The notes under the pieces were generated by a model. It was not told the DNA's origin, made no database searches, and saw nothing but the letters and a program-made list of their open reading frames with translations. From NCBI GenBank assembly GCA_025991245.1, contig BQMJ01000065.1, forward strand, positions 109,046-173,045: a stretch of DNA of 64,000 nucleotides, in the 5' to 3' direction. The DNA comes from Galdieria partita. Taxonomy: Eukaryota > Rhodophyta > Bangiophyceae > Galdieriales > Galdieriaceae. Position numbers and translations under genes: made by a program. This document shows, piece after piece, positions 1 through 11,200 of the stretch (position 1 is the stretch's first letter; each line of letters begins with the position of its first letter).

Positions 1-122
1 TGACAGTGAGAGTCCATCACAATAACAGACAAACCTAGGAGATGATAAAAACACGTAGCCAGAACCATCAAAGTATACTAACTTTGAGTGCTCAAGTCGA
101 AACCTAAAGCATAACCCGACAT
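1..122 (-). CDS. D-xylulokinase, 5' end only (runs off the window)
   Basis: This is the start of a FGGY-family carbohydrate kinase. On the minus strand an ATG at 122-120 opens a reading frame giving MSGYALGFDLSTQ. A GT-AG intron (82-35) splices to a second exon that continues SLSVIVMDSHC and leaves the window at base 1. The GFDLSTQ-x-(L/V)-x-V-x-V-x-D pattern is the N-terminal phosphate-1 motif of xylulokinases, which phosphorylate D-xylulose to xylulose-5-phosphate for the pentose phosphate pathway. Only about 24 residues are visible, so the choice of xylulokinase over other FGGY kinases rests on one motif. The short intron is typical of the neighbours. Confidence 0.6.
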
Positions 123-363
123 TTCTTCCCAGTCGATCCGTCAGTTCACCACAATGCACATAAGAAAATGTTGTCGGATGGTCAGGTCCATTTTTGTCAA
201 TGATTCATACTGAAATATTCTTAACTATGCATATTTATATAGGTACTTTTATTAGTTATAGCTCTCTAAAAATTGAACAGAAGAGGCTCTTTAAAACCCT
301 TCTGTGTTTACAACATCTCTATTCGTCGACTGATTTGCTCTAGTGTTTGAGACAACATTTTCT

Positions 364-684
364 CTAATCTTTTGCTTTGAGTTTCCTTCTTCGAGAACGA
401 ACTGGGATCCAGCCTGAATCTTCTGCGCTGTATTCCTCTTGTCTATTTGCATTGTTTCCATCTTCGTTGATACTTTCATGGGAAGTACTCGAGGCTCTGC
501 TCTTCCTGTTCTTCTTCTTCTTCTTGGCTTTGTTATTGGCTGCTTTATGACTAGCTGTTTTCTTGGTGTTCTTTGACTTTAGACGACTCCAAGTACAATA
601 GGCTACTATGGAAGTTACCAAGCAAAGCGACGCGGACAATGCACCGAGAGCCCATAACTTGGACGTGTCAGCACTCATGCCCAA
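364..684 (-). CDS. Small single-pass membrane protein with lysine-rich tail
   Basis: An uninterrupted frame of 106 codons. An N-terminal hydrophobic segment (about residues 10-30, WALGALSASLCLVTSIVAY) is followed by a very basic stretch rich in K and R (about 36-65), an acidic/serine patch and a basic C-terminus ending in WIPVRSRRRKLKAKD. The layout suggests a membrane-anchored protein with a charged cytosolic tail. I do not recognise a family. It lies on the same strand as the p24 gene at 849-1782 and fits the spacing of this dense region, which favours a real gene, but no homology supports it. Confidence 0.4.
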   Translation of the reverse strand: MGMSADTSKLWALGALSASLCLVTSIVAYCTWSRLKSKNTKKTASHKAANNKAKKKKKNRKSRASSTSHESINEDGNNANRQEEYSAEDSGWIPVRSRRRKLKAKD

Positions 685-848
685 TCACCCAAATTTGCCT
701 ATTGCTTCCATTCTATCTCAACGGATTACTCATTCTTGGAAATGTATTTTATTTCTGATACACAAATCAACAATGAAAAAAGCAAAACATCAACTGTAAA
801 ACCCACATCACACACTCACACGTGGCCTCTATGGCAATCCACAGTTGT

Positions 849-1782
849 TCAAACTCGCATACGAACTCGCTTAGGATCATCGAATAGGCGTTTTACAAAG
901 TACAATTTCACAGCAACAAGCGAAGCAACAAATAATGTTTTGAGCAAGAGAAACACCAAAACTGCTCTGTTGGTAGAAAGGATTGTCTTTTCATGTTTCA
1001 ATAAACGGCTAGCCATTGTATGTATCAATAAGTACCCAATCATCAGGCAACTCAAGCTTACGTTCTCAAGTAATACTGACTAGCTAACGCACTATCTAAT
1101 TCACGTTGCAAGCTAGTGAGTCCTTCATAAGTTTTCTCGATTTGTCCTTTTGCCACTAAGTCGAAAGCGTTTCCATTTCCTTCACTTACCAACTTGCAAA
1201 GCATTCATTGCTTCTACTTCAACTGTGCCTTCAAAACCCGTTTTCACAACATAACTTACTAAACGACTCGTTCTAAAAACAATTTGTGTCGAAAGAAAAC
1301 AATCAAAGGACACCTTACGTAATGTCTCCACTACGAAAACAGACCTTGTAAGTGCCACCGTCTTCCGCTTTGTAAGATATACGACCTCTTTGAGCACCTC
1401 TTGAATCCCATTTCAACTCGGGTGGTCCTTGAGGATTCACTTTAAACAACTACAAAGACTTAACGGGTGTAACTCTGGATACACAACTACTTGCCTCCAC
1501 ATCGATACGGGAATCTTCGGGATCCAATACGTGAAAATTTCCAGTTAATACACCGCCTCTTTCTATTTCCTCATAGAAACAAAAATCCTACAACCACAAC
1601 TTGTCGGGGGTAACAGTCATCGAGTCTCTTCCACTTACTTCTGGATTCCAGGTAGGTTCGAATACAAAATCAAAACTTGTAACCTATAAAAACTTAGAAT
1701 AAGAACAAGTTTTCCAACTACTCACTTTTTGCCAATATAAAGTAAATAGGAACAATGTGACGAACCCGTACGAATTCTTCAT
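849..1782 (-). CDS. p24/TMED (emp24/gp25L/GOLD) cargo receptor
   Basis: A multi-exon gene read by splicing. Exon 1 encodes a signal peptide (MKNSYGFVTLFLFTLYW). Later exons give a GOLD domain with the diagnostic CFYEEIERGGVLTGNF and a downstream TYKVCFR, the two cysteines expected for the family. A coiled-coil segment follows (TSLQRELDSALASQYY), then a transmembrane helix (about AVLVFLLLKTLFVASLVAV) and a short basic tail ending KRVRMRV. p24 proteins cycle between ER and Golgi in COPI/COPII vesicles and sort cargo. Introns are 34-53 nt; one appears to use a GC donor (GCAAGT) after the SRIDVE segment. Exon joins were chosen by frame and family alignment and may be off by a few bases. The start lies 112 bp from the divergent CSN1 start. 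Confidence 0.85.
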
Positions 1783-1894
1783 TTTGTCAAGGGGGGAAAC
1801 AGACATTCCTTTTCTTTTGGCGAACATTCAGTGGCTTTGGAAAACTCGAACTTTTCAGTGAAATAGCGAATTCTATTTTTTCCATACACTTTTT

Positions 1895-3253
1895 ATGGAA
1901 CCACTGCCTAGTTCCGATTTGGATACTTATGCTTCAAGATACTATGGTCGTGGAAAGATACTGCGACTACAACATATTGCTTCTCATAGCCCTAAACTAC
2001 GAAAGGAAGCCCTTTTATTAGCGTTGGCTGAAACCAAAGCAGAAACAAGAGATGTAGAATTGTATAAACGGTTATTGGAAAGGTTGAAAGAAGTAGGTCA
2101 AGTTCATATTCCGTTAGAAAGTGAATGGGAGACTAGTGTGGTAAAAGAAGATTCCAAAGAAGTGGAAAGATTGGAAACGGAACTACAGCGCTACAGACAT
2201 AATATGATCAAAGATAGCATTCGTATGGCATATGGAGATCTTGGAGACTTTCAGTATTCCAAAGGTAACTTGGAAGAGGCATTGCGCAATTATTTGAAAA
2301 TGAGAGACTATTGCGTGAGCTCTCAACAAATTACGGATATGTGTTTGAAGATTATACAGTGTGCTATTATTTTAGGCAATTTTTCACTCGTAGAAAGTTA
2401 TGTTCAAAAGGCAGAGCAGACTCCTGAAATAGCTAATGATGAGGTAAGCAAGAGTTGTACGTATTTCCACTATACTGAGAAAATAGAATAACAGAAAACG
2501 CAAGCCAAGTTACAGTGTGCTTTAGGTTTGGCACTTTTATCGAAGAGAAAGTTGAAAGCTGCTGCAGAAAGGTTTTTACAAGTTTCTTTTGCTTTGCAAG
2601 ATAGTTTCAATGAAATCTTGGCTCCCGAAGATGTCAGTACCTTGGGATCCATTTGTGCGTTGGCCACTTTTGATAGGAAGGAATTGAAACGAAAACTTTT
2701 GGATAACAAACCATTTAAAGAATTTCTAGAACTTACTCCGAATATTCGAGAGTTGATCAACGACTTTTATTTTTGTCATTATGGAAAATTCTTTGAACGC
2801 TTACAGCGAATGGAACCTGATTGGAGGTTGGATCTGTATTTTTATTCTCTGGTAGATACTGTGATGGAGTTGATTCGTGATAAAGCGCTCATTCAATATG
2901 TGATGCCTTATACTTGTGTATATTTAGATGAAATGGCAAAAGTCTTTTGTACGGATGTTTACTGCTTGCAAGATGAACTGGCAAAGTTGATAACGAGTCA
3001 CCAAATACAAGGTAGAATTGATTCGCATCGAAAGATATTATATGCAAAAGAAGCAAATAAGAGAAATAGCAGTATATTGGACAGTCTTTCACAAGGTACT
3101 CATTTAGTAGACCAGGCAGAATCGATGCTTTTACATATCAAGATGCTGAAACATCGACTTTCTATTCGAGCTACGAGTGCAACGGAGCAGTTGTATGATC
3201 ATTCCCATTCCTCATCCAATAGAATGGATTGGGGTTCCCTTCATGGTGAATAG
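1895..3253 (+). CDS. CSN1: COP9 signalosome subunit 1 (PCI/PINT domain)
   Basis: Two exons separated by a 51-nt intron (2444-2494; GTAAGC...ACAG) that joins IANDE to KTQAKLQ in phase 0. The product is about 435 aa. The helical-repeat N-half contains AYGDLGDFQYSKGNLEEAL and KMRDYC, and the C-half ICALATFDRKELK and FLELTPNIRELINDFY, all characteristic of CSN1/GPS1. The C-terminal third carries the PCI winged-helix region. CSN1 is a core subunit of the COP9 signalosome, which removes NEDD8 from cullins. The gene is divergent from the p24 gene and its stop lies only 37 bp from the stop of the convergent PDI gene. Confidence 0.92.
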
Positions 3254-3290
3254 ATTGTTTGTCAGTTTGAATCAAGTGATTGTTGGTTTA

Positions 3291-4951
3291 TTAAAGTTCC
3301 TCCTTTTTTATACTATCCAAAGGAAAAGTGGCATGTTGCTTTATAAAGCCCATAATATTTTCCCTGGTTACCGGAGATTCAAAAGGTATGCCCACTTTAG
3401 GAGAACCCGCAGGAAAATAATGCATCGTTGGATATTTCTTCGCAAAATAAGGACTCGGTGCATCGTTGTCGACGGCATTCATCTTTGCCACAATCAGACG
3501 GTCAGAATAAGAAACAAGTTCTTTGGCAATCTCCTCTACAATAGCTTGCGCTTCTCGACTCTTTTCCAACCAATTGGCATACTGTAAAATGAAAACATCC
3601 TTTTTCGAATCCCCTACTATAGAATGCCAAGTCTCTCCAACGACAACTTTGGGCAAACCTTTGTTAGGCATGGGAGGCTTTTCTGATCTTCTAAACTCCT
3701 CTACTGTTCCATCCAATACTCCTTGTACCCATCTCTTCAGTGGTTTGGCTTTCGGTGCCGTTGACTTTCTAGGAAATACAAAATTCTTGTTCTTCTCAAA
3801 TATATGCATAACAATAGCACTCACATCACTCTCATTGTCACTCACATAGAGTTGTCTTCTTAGACTTTGAAGTGAGTTCCAATCCCCTAAAACGACATTC
3901 ACATAGCCTAACATGTCCTTGCTTGTTTCTTCAAGTACTTGAAAAAGTTGGGGATCCATTCGTGAAGCGTTCTTCACAAATGCTATCAAAATAGGCAATT
4001 GGGCTGCTTTGAACTGATGAACAGTGGTAGCGTTTAAATAACTAAGAGGAGGAAAAATACTGCCTCGAATAAAACGACCCATCTCCTCTTCATCCGTCCA
4101 CTTTTGGATGCTTATCAAAGGAGAACTACGATTGATTTCTTTAGGATAATGACAAACTGAAAGAATGGCATTATCATCAACGATATCTTCAACACGATAA
4201 AAATGACAAATGTCTTTCCACAGCGTTGCATTCACTGTGATATAAAACATGTCCATGCCATCTACAGCGACGGCAATAGGTTTGGATACTCTGGCCAATA
4301 GTTGAAGAAAGTGAGCCTTATCTTCTGCTTTGTGGGAATAAGCAACAAGTAGACAACCAGAGTCCTTCTCTCGTAACTTATTCTCTAGTAAACATGCTTC
4401 TGATTCATTTTCTACGACTTTCCAAGGAGAAGTTATGCTTCCTCTAACAAACGAGATCATATCCTTTGCCTTTCTTTTCCCAAGGTAATCCTTTTCCAAC
4501 TGACCGTGAATAAACAACTTGAGTGTCTATCAACTTGTCAATTTTATACAAGGAGAGATATTCGTAACTACTACTTACCGGATAGCCTTCGATTTGCAGT
4601 TCATCAGCTAGTTCCTAGGAATATTCTGAGTTGAAGATATTTCTTCAAGTAGATACAAACCTTTTCTTCTGTACAGTCTACTTGAGCAAATATTGCTTTA
4701 TTCTCTAATTCTTTAGCTGCTTGTTCAAATTCCTTTATCATTTTGTTACAGTGCGAACACCAAGGAGCATAAAACTTGACAAAAACACAAGTTTCATTTT
4801 GTACAACTGGCCAAAAGTTTTCCTTTGTGAGCTGGATTACGTGAGAGTTGTTTTCTTGTTGTTGTTGTTGTTGTGAGGTTACAAAGACATAATCAAACGA
4901 CGACAAGATGACAATAGCAACCCACCACCAAGAGTGAGCCATCACAACCAA
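3291..4951 (-). CDS. Protein disulfide isomerase, ER lumenal, KEEL retention signal
   Basis: Three exons (4951-4661, 4614-4579, 4517-3291) joined by 46- and 61-nt introns give 517 aa. There is a hydrophobic signal peptide and a glutamine run (about 27-32), then a first thioredoxin domain with active site WCSHC (Cys65, Cys68). Two redox-inactive thioredoxin-like b domains follow. In the fourth domain (about residue 395 onward) the position expected to hold a second CxxC reads YANWLEK, so it has no cysteine pair. The protein ends in KEEL, a KDEL-type ER retrieval signal. It therefore has the length and order of a classic a-b-b'-a' PDI but only one dithiol site, which should reduce or alter oxidase/isomerase capacity. 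Confidence 0.9.
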
Positions 4952-5021
4952 TTGGGCATTTTTCCCAAGAGCGATCGGAACATTTTCATTTTATCCAGAG
5001 AGAGAGAAAGAAAAATGCTCA

Positions 5022-5644
5022 TTACATTTTGGGTTCCACTAAACGAGGTTTGACAAATAATAACGTCGCTTCAGCATATAAAGAGCCATCTGGATGGTAC
5101 ATTTTGCCTCCAGCTACAGTCTTCCTTCCATTTGTATGATCAATATATCCTTCCACTATGACCATACTATTCAACGGAACAGGTTTTCTATACTGAACAT
5201 TCAACTGAACTATACAAGCTTCAACCAAAACCAAACTTTATGATTGTTCCTACCTGTCATAGCAAAAGGGCCTGATAATAAAACTGCACTGCTCACACAG
5301 TCATCCAACAAAGCTGCTGTGGCTCCACCATGCATAAAACCTGAAGGACCTTGTACGTGTGAACCAACACGTACAAGATAAATAACAGAGCCATCCAAAG
5401 CCCTTCTAAGCATAACAACATGAATATGTGGATTACTCAAGACAAAGTTCTTCGTAATATTGGACAAATTGCCTTTTTGAATGTGGAGTTTGGTTAGCAA
5501 ACGAAAGCCCCGCTCAAACAACTTGCGCAACATGAGCTGAAACTCTTCCGAATGACTCGACGGAAACCAAGTTGGAAGTTGAGCTGGTTCTGTAGACAAT
5601 GCTTTGGCATGATAAAGTTGGAATATGGGCTTCTGCATCAACAT
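5022..5644 (-). CDS. Hotdog-fold acyl-CoA thioesterase (4HBT/THEM4-like)
   Basis: Two exons with a 35-nt intron (5253-5219, GTAGG...GAAG) joining GPFAMTA to CIVQLNVQYRKPVPLNS. The motif GPSGFMHGGATAALLDDC is the PaaI/THEM4-type catalytic and CoA-binding region; it is followed by the second hotdog strand set VQYRKPVPLNSMVIVEG. The total is about 195 aa plus an N-terminal stretch that may be an organelle leader. Members hydrolyse acyl-CoA thioesters. The start is uncertain: the first ATG at 5644 lies inside the opposite-strand frame 5552-6949, so one or both annotated starts are probably internal. Confidence 0.8.
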
Positions 5645-6949
5645 TCATATATCGAAAGAAAACCTGCGTTTCTCTATCGGATTACACGAGGCAATGACAA
5701 GCTTCAACGATGGAAATGTCAACTAGACAAATGGAATCCGATCCACGGAATGTGCTTTATCCTTTCTCATAGTTGTAGTGGTGGTTTAGTACAGCACAAG
5801 TGTTCAAGAAAGTATACGTTGCTAGGAAAAGATACAAGAAAGTCCATTCTAGAGAAATGGAAACATTTAGGTATCCTGTTTACAAACGGCTCTGGTAGAG
5901 TGTACTTTCAACGGACCACGCGTTGTTCAACAGAAAACCAAACTCAAGGTGAAACGGAAAAGAAAAAGCCCGGAAAGCTATTGTTCCCAAACGTGCGCTA
6001 TTACTTGACAAAGAACAAAAGCAATACAATTTCTCATTTGCCTTTGGTAAAGGGTCAGTCGACGGATGAAATTCTAGGCTCCACCCAAAGAATATTACTT
6101 GACCACCGAGGAGTGGTTTATACACAAAAAAGTACATTAAATATGGAAGAGGGTCAGATAGCAGCGTTAGAAACCAAAAATATCCATTCAGACAAGACAA
6201 CAACTCGCAAGTTTTTTGGAGTTTGGACAGTGGATAGTGAGCTGCACGTGACTCCTGCTTCTTCGTTGTTACCACAGTCATCACCCATAACAAGTTTGTA
6301 TACTACAAAAAAGGGAGTTGTTTTGGGTGTTTTGCAATCAACTGATGACGATGAATATATCCCCATATTGTGGATGGCCAGTTATGGAACTTGTGGAAAT
6401 GATACAGAGTGCTTCCTTGTAGGGATCTCTATAGTTGATTTGAAGCGTTTCCAACAAGGCACAGTAGACCAGTTAGTTGGTTTATTTGCTTCACAATTTC
6501 AAGTGGAAGCCAAAAATCTCCAAGTTTTGGTTGGAATGCCTCCTTCCATGAACTTTCCAAGAGCGAGTGGAAAGCAAGTTTTAGAATTATTTGAGTGTGA
6601 AAGATGGAAGATGACACGTCAGTTTCAATTTGTACATATGGTTGGAAAGAAACATACGGAACAATTGGTGATTAGCAAAAGAAGAAATAGTCTTCGGAAG
6701 GATTCGGAAGTATTGGCACGCAGAACATTAGAAAGTATTCAGTGGAAAGTAGACATTTCGAGGCTTGTTGCAGAGCGTCTTCGATATTTAGGTATTGTTG
6801 TATTGAATCATACTTTTCCAGTTTCATTATTAGACAACACCCATTCAGAAAGTGACTCGTGTATCGAAACCAACAAAACATCGGAAATACAATTGACAGA
6901 AACATCATTTACCAAAAATATTCTTTCCGCCGCTATTAGTATTCCTTAA
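5552..6949 (+). CDS. Unknown protein, long single-exon frame
   Basis: A frame of up to 465 codons with no intron. I do not recognise the family with confidence. The C-terminal half (about residues 285-400) has ordered segments such as VGISIVDLKRF, LVGLFASQFQVEAKNLQVLVG and MPPSMNFPRASGK. This faintly recalls the YfiH/DUF152 purine nucleoside phosphorylase (laccase-domain) layout, but the expected Cys/His metal ligands are not evident. The first Met (5552) would overlap the start of the divergent thioesterase gene. Met67 at 5750 would avoid this, and the preceding basic segment may be untranslated or a targeting leader. The stop codon (6947-6949) overlaps the stop of the convergent gene at 6946. 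Confidence 0.6.
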   Translation: MTRRKPSWKLSWFCRQCFGMIKLEYGLLHQHSYIERKPAFLYRITRGNDKLQRWKCQLDKWNPIHGMCFILSHSCSGGLVQHKCSRKYTLLGKDTRKSILEKWKHLGILFTNGSGRVYFQRTTRCSTENQTQGETEKKKPGKLLFPNVRYYLTKNKSNTISHLPLVKGQSTDEILGSTQRILLDHRGVVYTQKSTLNMEEGQIAALETKNIHSDKTTTRKFFGVWTVDSELHVTPASSLLPQSSPITSLYTTKKGVVLGVLQSTDDDEYIPILWMASYGTCGNDTECFLVGISIVDLKRFQQGTVDQLVGLFASQFQVEAKNLQVLVGMPPSMNFPRASGKQVLELFECERWKMTRQFQFVHMVGKKHTEQLVISKRRNSLRKDSEVLARRTLESIQWKVDISRLVAERLRYLGIVVLNHTFPVSLLDNTHSESDSCIETNKTSEIQLTETSFTKNILSAAISIP

Positions 6950-8154
6950 AGATGATCCCAAGTTTCAGTTTGCTTTTCTTCTTCTCTCATTTGTTCTTTG
7001 ATTTTCTCGACAATTATATTCGAAGGTGCCAAAAAATAGAAAATATTTTCTATTCCATTCTTGAGCCTAGCATTGGTGATATATGGTTCGATTCCAATAT
7101 AGAGATGACCAAGAATGGAGAAGAAAACGCTCAACATACCAAACGGAATCATTATCTACAAATGTTTACTACAAATATGAATTGCACCAAGTGTTCATAC
7201 CTTTTTCAAGATAAACACCACAATAGCATTCTTGATAAAAGTACCAGGTCCATTATCCCAAAAGTAATAAATAGAGAATGCTGCACCAAACTGAATAAGG
7301 TCGGCAAGTACAAATCCTACCCAAGTAGGAAAAGTTTCCTTGTTGCGAAAACGTTGTTTCATTCGTTCACTTTTGAGCCATTGATTGTCATTTTCTATAC
7401 TTTTTAGAGCATCTAAAGCACAGCGGAATCGAGTACTCCATTCCATTTCAGTACAAACCAACGACCTTCTTTTGCACGGTTCCAGAACAGTTACTTGTCC
7501 ATTCGCACCTTTTGGAAAGATAACCATATCTCCACGTTCCAATACGAGAACATCACTGGCACCTTCCAAACGTAGTTGAAACTTTCCCTCTACAAATAAA
7601 GATATCTCTAAATTTTCAAAGGTCCAAGGATAACTTTGGTTGGCTTCTTCTTGCACAGGATCCCAGTCTTCGACGCATAATACATTTGCTACAGCAGGAT
7701 TTACTTTGCGCAAGACCTGCAACTCTATAGTATGGGAATCATAAATACAACTACAATCATATGACTCCAACTGATAACAATAATCAGCAATCTCTGAAGA
7801 GGATATCTTTATGATACTAGAAGAGGAAGGAGAAGAAGACGGTTGGTTTGTCGTGTTCTGTCTAGACATAAACCAAGGAAACTGAGTTTTGGCTTTCCTA
7901 ATCAAATGATGCGACAGGTTCTTCTCAACTCTTCTTGTCATAGGAAAAACTTGGTGACTGTACCATCTCACAACGTTGCAACTTTTTAACACATTACGAC
8001 GTGAGTGAAGTGTGACTCCCATACAAGACATACATTGGAAAGGTGCCAAGTATATCCAGGAAAGTTTCTTTTTACAACTAGAGTTCAAACAAGATGGGTG
8101 ATATTCAACCAATGGGTTGTTCAACAACATGAATGGAGGAGATCTTGGACCCAT
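6946..8154 (-). CDS. Cupin-domain protein with C-terminal membrane segments
   Basis: Two exons (8154-7201 and 7155-6946) joined by a 45-nt intron so that FILKK continues IMIPFGMLSVFFSILG; about 388 aa. The N-terminal ~100 residues are basic and serine-rich, possibly an organelle transit peptide. Residues about 165-225 form a cupin barrel of the DUF861/RmlC kind (YPWTFENLEISLFVEG, LERGDMVIFPKGANG). Two or three hydrophobic helices follow (VGFVLADLIQFGAAFSIYYF, AIVVFILKKIMIPFGML). A soluble cupin fused to a membrane anchor is unusual; a plastid membrane location is a guess. The canonical metal-binding histidines of cupins are not obvious, so the domain may bind a small molecule rather than catalyse. 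Confidence 0.7.
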
Positions 8155-8209
8155 CCGGTGATTGTTCTATCTATCATGAAATAACAATTCTTACAACAAT
8201 GCATCCTTA

Positions 8210-11200
8210 TCAGTTGGCATTCCATTCTTCCAATACAATTTTTGGCCAAATATTCATACTCTGTAGTTCTTGAAACAATAGCTTGCAAGCATAAGGAATT
8301 TTCAATGGCCGTATTTGTAAAGCATTACCACAAGTTGGACACCAATCCTATTATAAAACACTCCAGTCAAAAATAACCAAAATATATACTCAATATTACT
8401 TTGGAAACAATCAGTCCACATTGCTTACAAACATAAGCTACAAATGCATCACTACTGTGCATCAATCTTTCCATAATAAGCATAGAAGCTCCATAACCTA
8501 TCAAACAATCTCTCTCCATTTCTCCCAGCCGAAGACCTCCATCTATATATCCACAATATATCAAAACCATCTTAGATGAGCAACCTGCAACTAACCTCGA
8601 GAACGACCTTCTGTGGGCTGTCTGGTTAAAACAGCTCGAGGTCCTCTTGCTCTAGCATGCATTTTGTCCTTTACCATATGCTTCAACTTTTGATAATAGA
8701 TGGGTCCCATAAATACATAAGCTTGCAATGGTTCTCCAGTCATTCCTGAATACAAAATATCCTTTCCTATAAAAGACGATCAAACAGTAACCCCATCTAT
8801 TGCTCTCACACTACCTGTATAAGAGAATCCATGTTGAGCAAGTAACGATGCACAATCTTCCAGAGGATCTCCATCAAATGCCGTACCATCTCTGAATTCT
8901 CCACTTAATACTCCAGCCTTTAACAACTATCAATTCATATTGTAAACATACCGAAACAACTTACTTTTCCAGCCATCAACTCCAAAAGTTTGCCTACTGT
9001 CATTCTAGAAGGGAACCCATGAGGATTCATAATAATATCTGGACATATTCCTTGCTCATTGAAAGGCATATCTTCCTATTGTTATTCTCAGGCATCCAAC
9101 ACACAATTACTTGACAATGATACTCAAAACTTACTTGAGGAACAATCAAACCACAGACTCCCTTTTGTCCATGCCGAGAAGAAAACTTATCACCGATCTC
9201 TGGAGTTCTGGTCTCTCGAATCATGACCTACAACAGAGATGATCTAAATGTATGGATGATACTATATAGAGAGTTACCTTGATAAGTGAATGGGTTGAAG
9301 GATTGGAAGTAACAACTACTCTATCTATGATTGCATCATCTGGACCCTATTATTCAACAGAATATTTAGCTTGATACAAAAATGACTCATTTCTTACTTT
9401 ATAAAAGAATGGCTGTGGACGATAGCCAACTTGTTGAATACTTTGCTGACTAGTCATAGTTGTCATCGTATCTGTAGGCGTTTCTTTATAGACATATGCC
9501 TGACCAGGAGAAAGACGACCTCCTACTTTAGGTAATCCATCTTCTTCTAAACATGAAAACTTCATATGTGTACGTTCTGAACCTTCCGTGAAACTTGGAG
9601 GACGACAGACTCGGTCACATGTTCCATTTGGATATCTTCTTAAACTAAAGGCGTGTTTACGAACTACACAACAACGTCCATAGCCTCTATCCAAACTTGA
9701 TCGATTCAATATCAAGGCATCTTCAATATCATATCCACTATAGCTCATGACTGCAACAATAGCATTCTGACCACCAGGAAGTTCATCATATCTATTATAA
9801 AGAGATAAATGTTGGCTCTATTTTCTATAGGCAACTTACTTGATAAATGAAATGGTTTTAGTACTAACTAGAGGTTTCTGTGCATAAGTTAACAAATACA
9901 ATAAAGTATCTGTTCTCAAGTGTTGATTGCATCCAATAAATCCTATAGCCTGTTTACCCATTGCACACTGATAAGTATTTCTTGGAGACTGATTGTGATG
10001 TGGATAAGGAATGACTCCTGCACAAACTCCCAATATGGCCAAAGGAGATATCTCCAAGTGAGTAGTACGACAAGGCTCAATATTCTCTTCTGATAGTGCA
10101 ATCAAGGCATTGTTTTCTTCATTCACGTCGAGATATTCTACAAGTCCTTGTTGCACCAAATCCATAAATTGTAGTTGATTCTGTTCAAGTTGCTCGATGT
10201 GTTGTTGAGTAACTTTGGAATGTCCATTTTCAACTATAATCAGAGGTCGACAAATGCGACCGGAATCACATGAAAGATAAACTACGCTTTCCAAATCATT
10301 CACGAATATAGAAACAAATTCTCCCATGGCACCTCTTCGACGAAGAAAGCGAAAGACACTGGCAAAATACGAAGCATTTCGATGAATACCCAAAAGTTTT
10401 CCGTTTAAGAATATTCTAAAATGCAAAGGATTGTTCAATTCATCTCCTGAAAATAAAGCTGCATCTTCAACTCCTATTCATTCCTATGTAAGAAGAATAA
10501 GACATATAGCTTTTCCTTACCCAAAATATAACACAAACGTATCAAAGGCTCTTCTTCAGCATCGGTAGTAATATGAGCTGTCAAAGCCAAATTCTTTACT
10601 AAACCACAAGATTCACCTTCAGGAGTATCAGAAGGACATAAGAGACCCCACTGTGAACCTTGTAAGGATCGAGGACCAGAAATCTTTCTAGTCTTTTCAA
10701 ATTGTGATGTAATTCTAGTCATCATTCCAAGTGCTGCAATATAACTCAATCTAGACAAGACCTGTCATCCAATATCAAAACAACTTGGACTATTCGGAAA
10801 TACATTCATACTTACTTGAGTAATACCTGCACGATGCATACGGAATCTCTTGACTGTCCAGTTTCCAGTGCCAATGGCATTCTCTAATCCTAATGAAATG
10901 GTGTCCTTATGATACTATTTGAGACAATATTTGTCATCCAAATATGTTACTTAACTGGTCTCATGCATTTCACAATGTCAAACTGCGCTGCACGATTAGG
11001 CTTACTGAGCACCATATCAGCATGTCTCTTTAGATCTGCATTGAACTTTTTGAACAGATCTTCAAACAACAAAGATAAAAGTTGTCCAGCCAATTCTAAA
11101 CGTTTGTTTCCATAATAATCCTAAACACAAGTATTATACAAATATTGCAAGTCTTTGCTATTCTTATCCTACTTTATCATCCACTGTAGTTAAATTTTCA

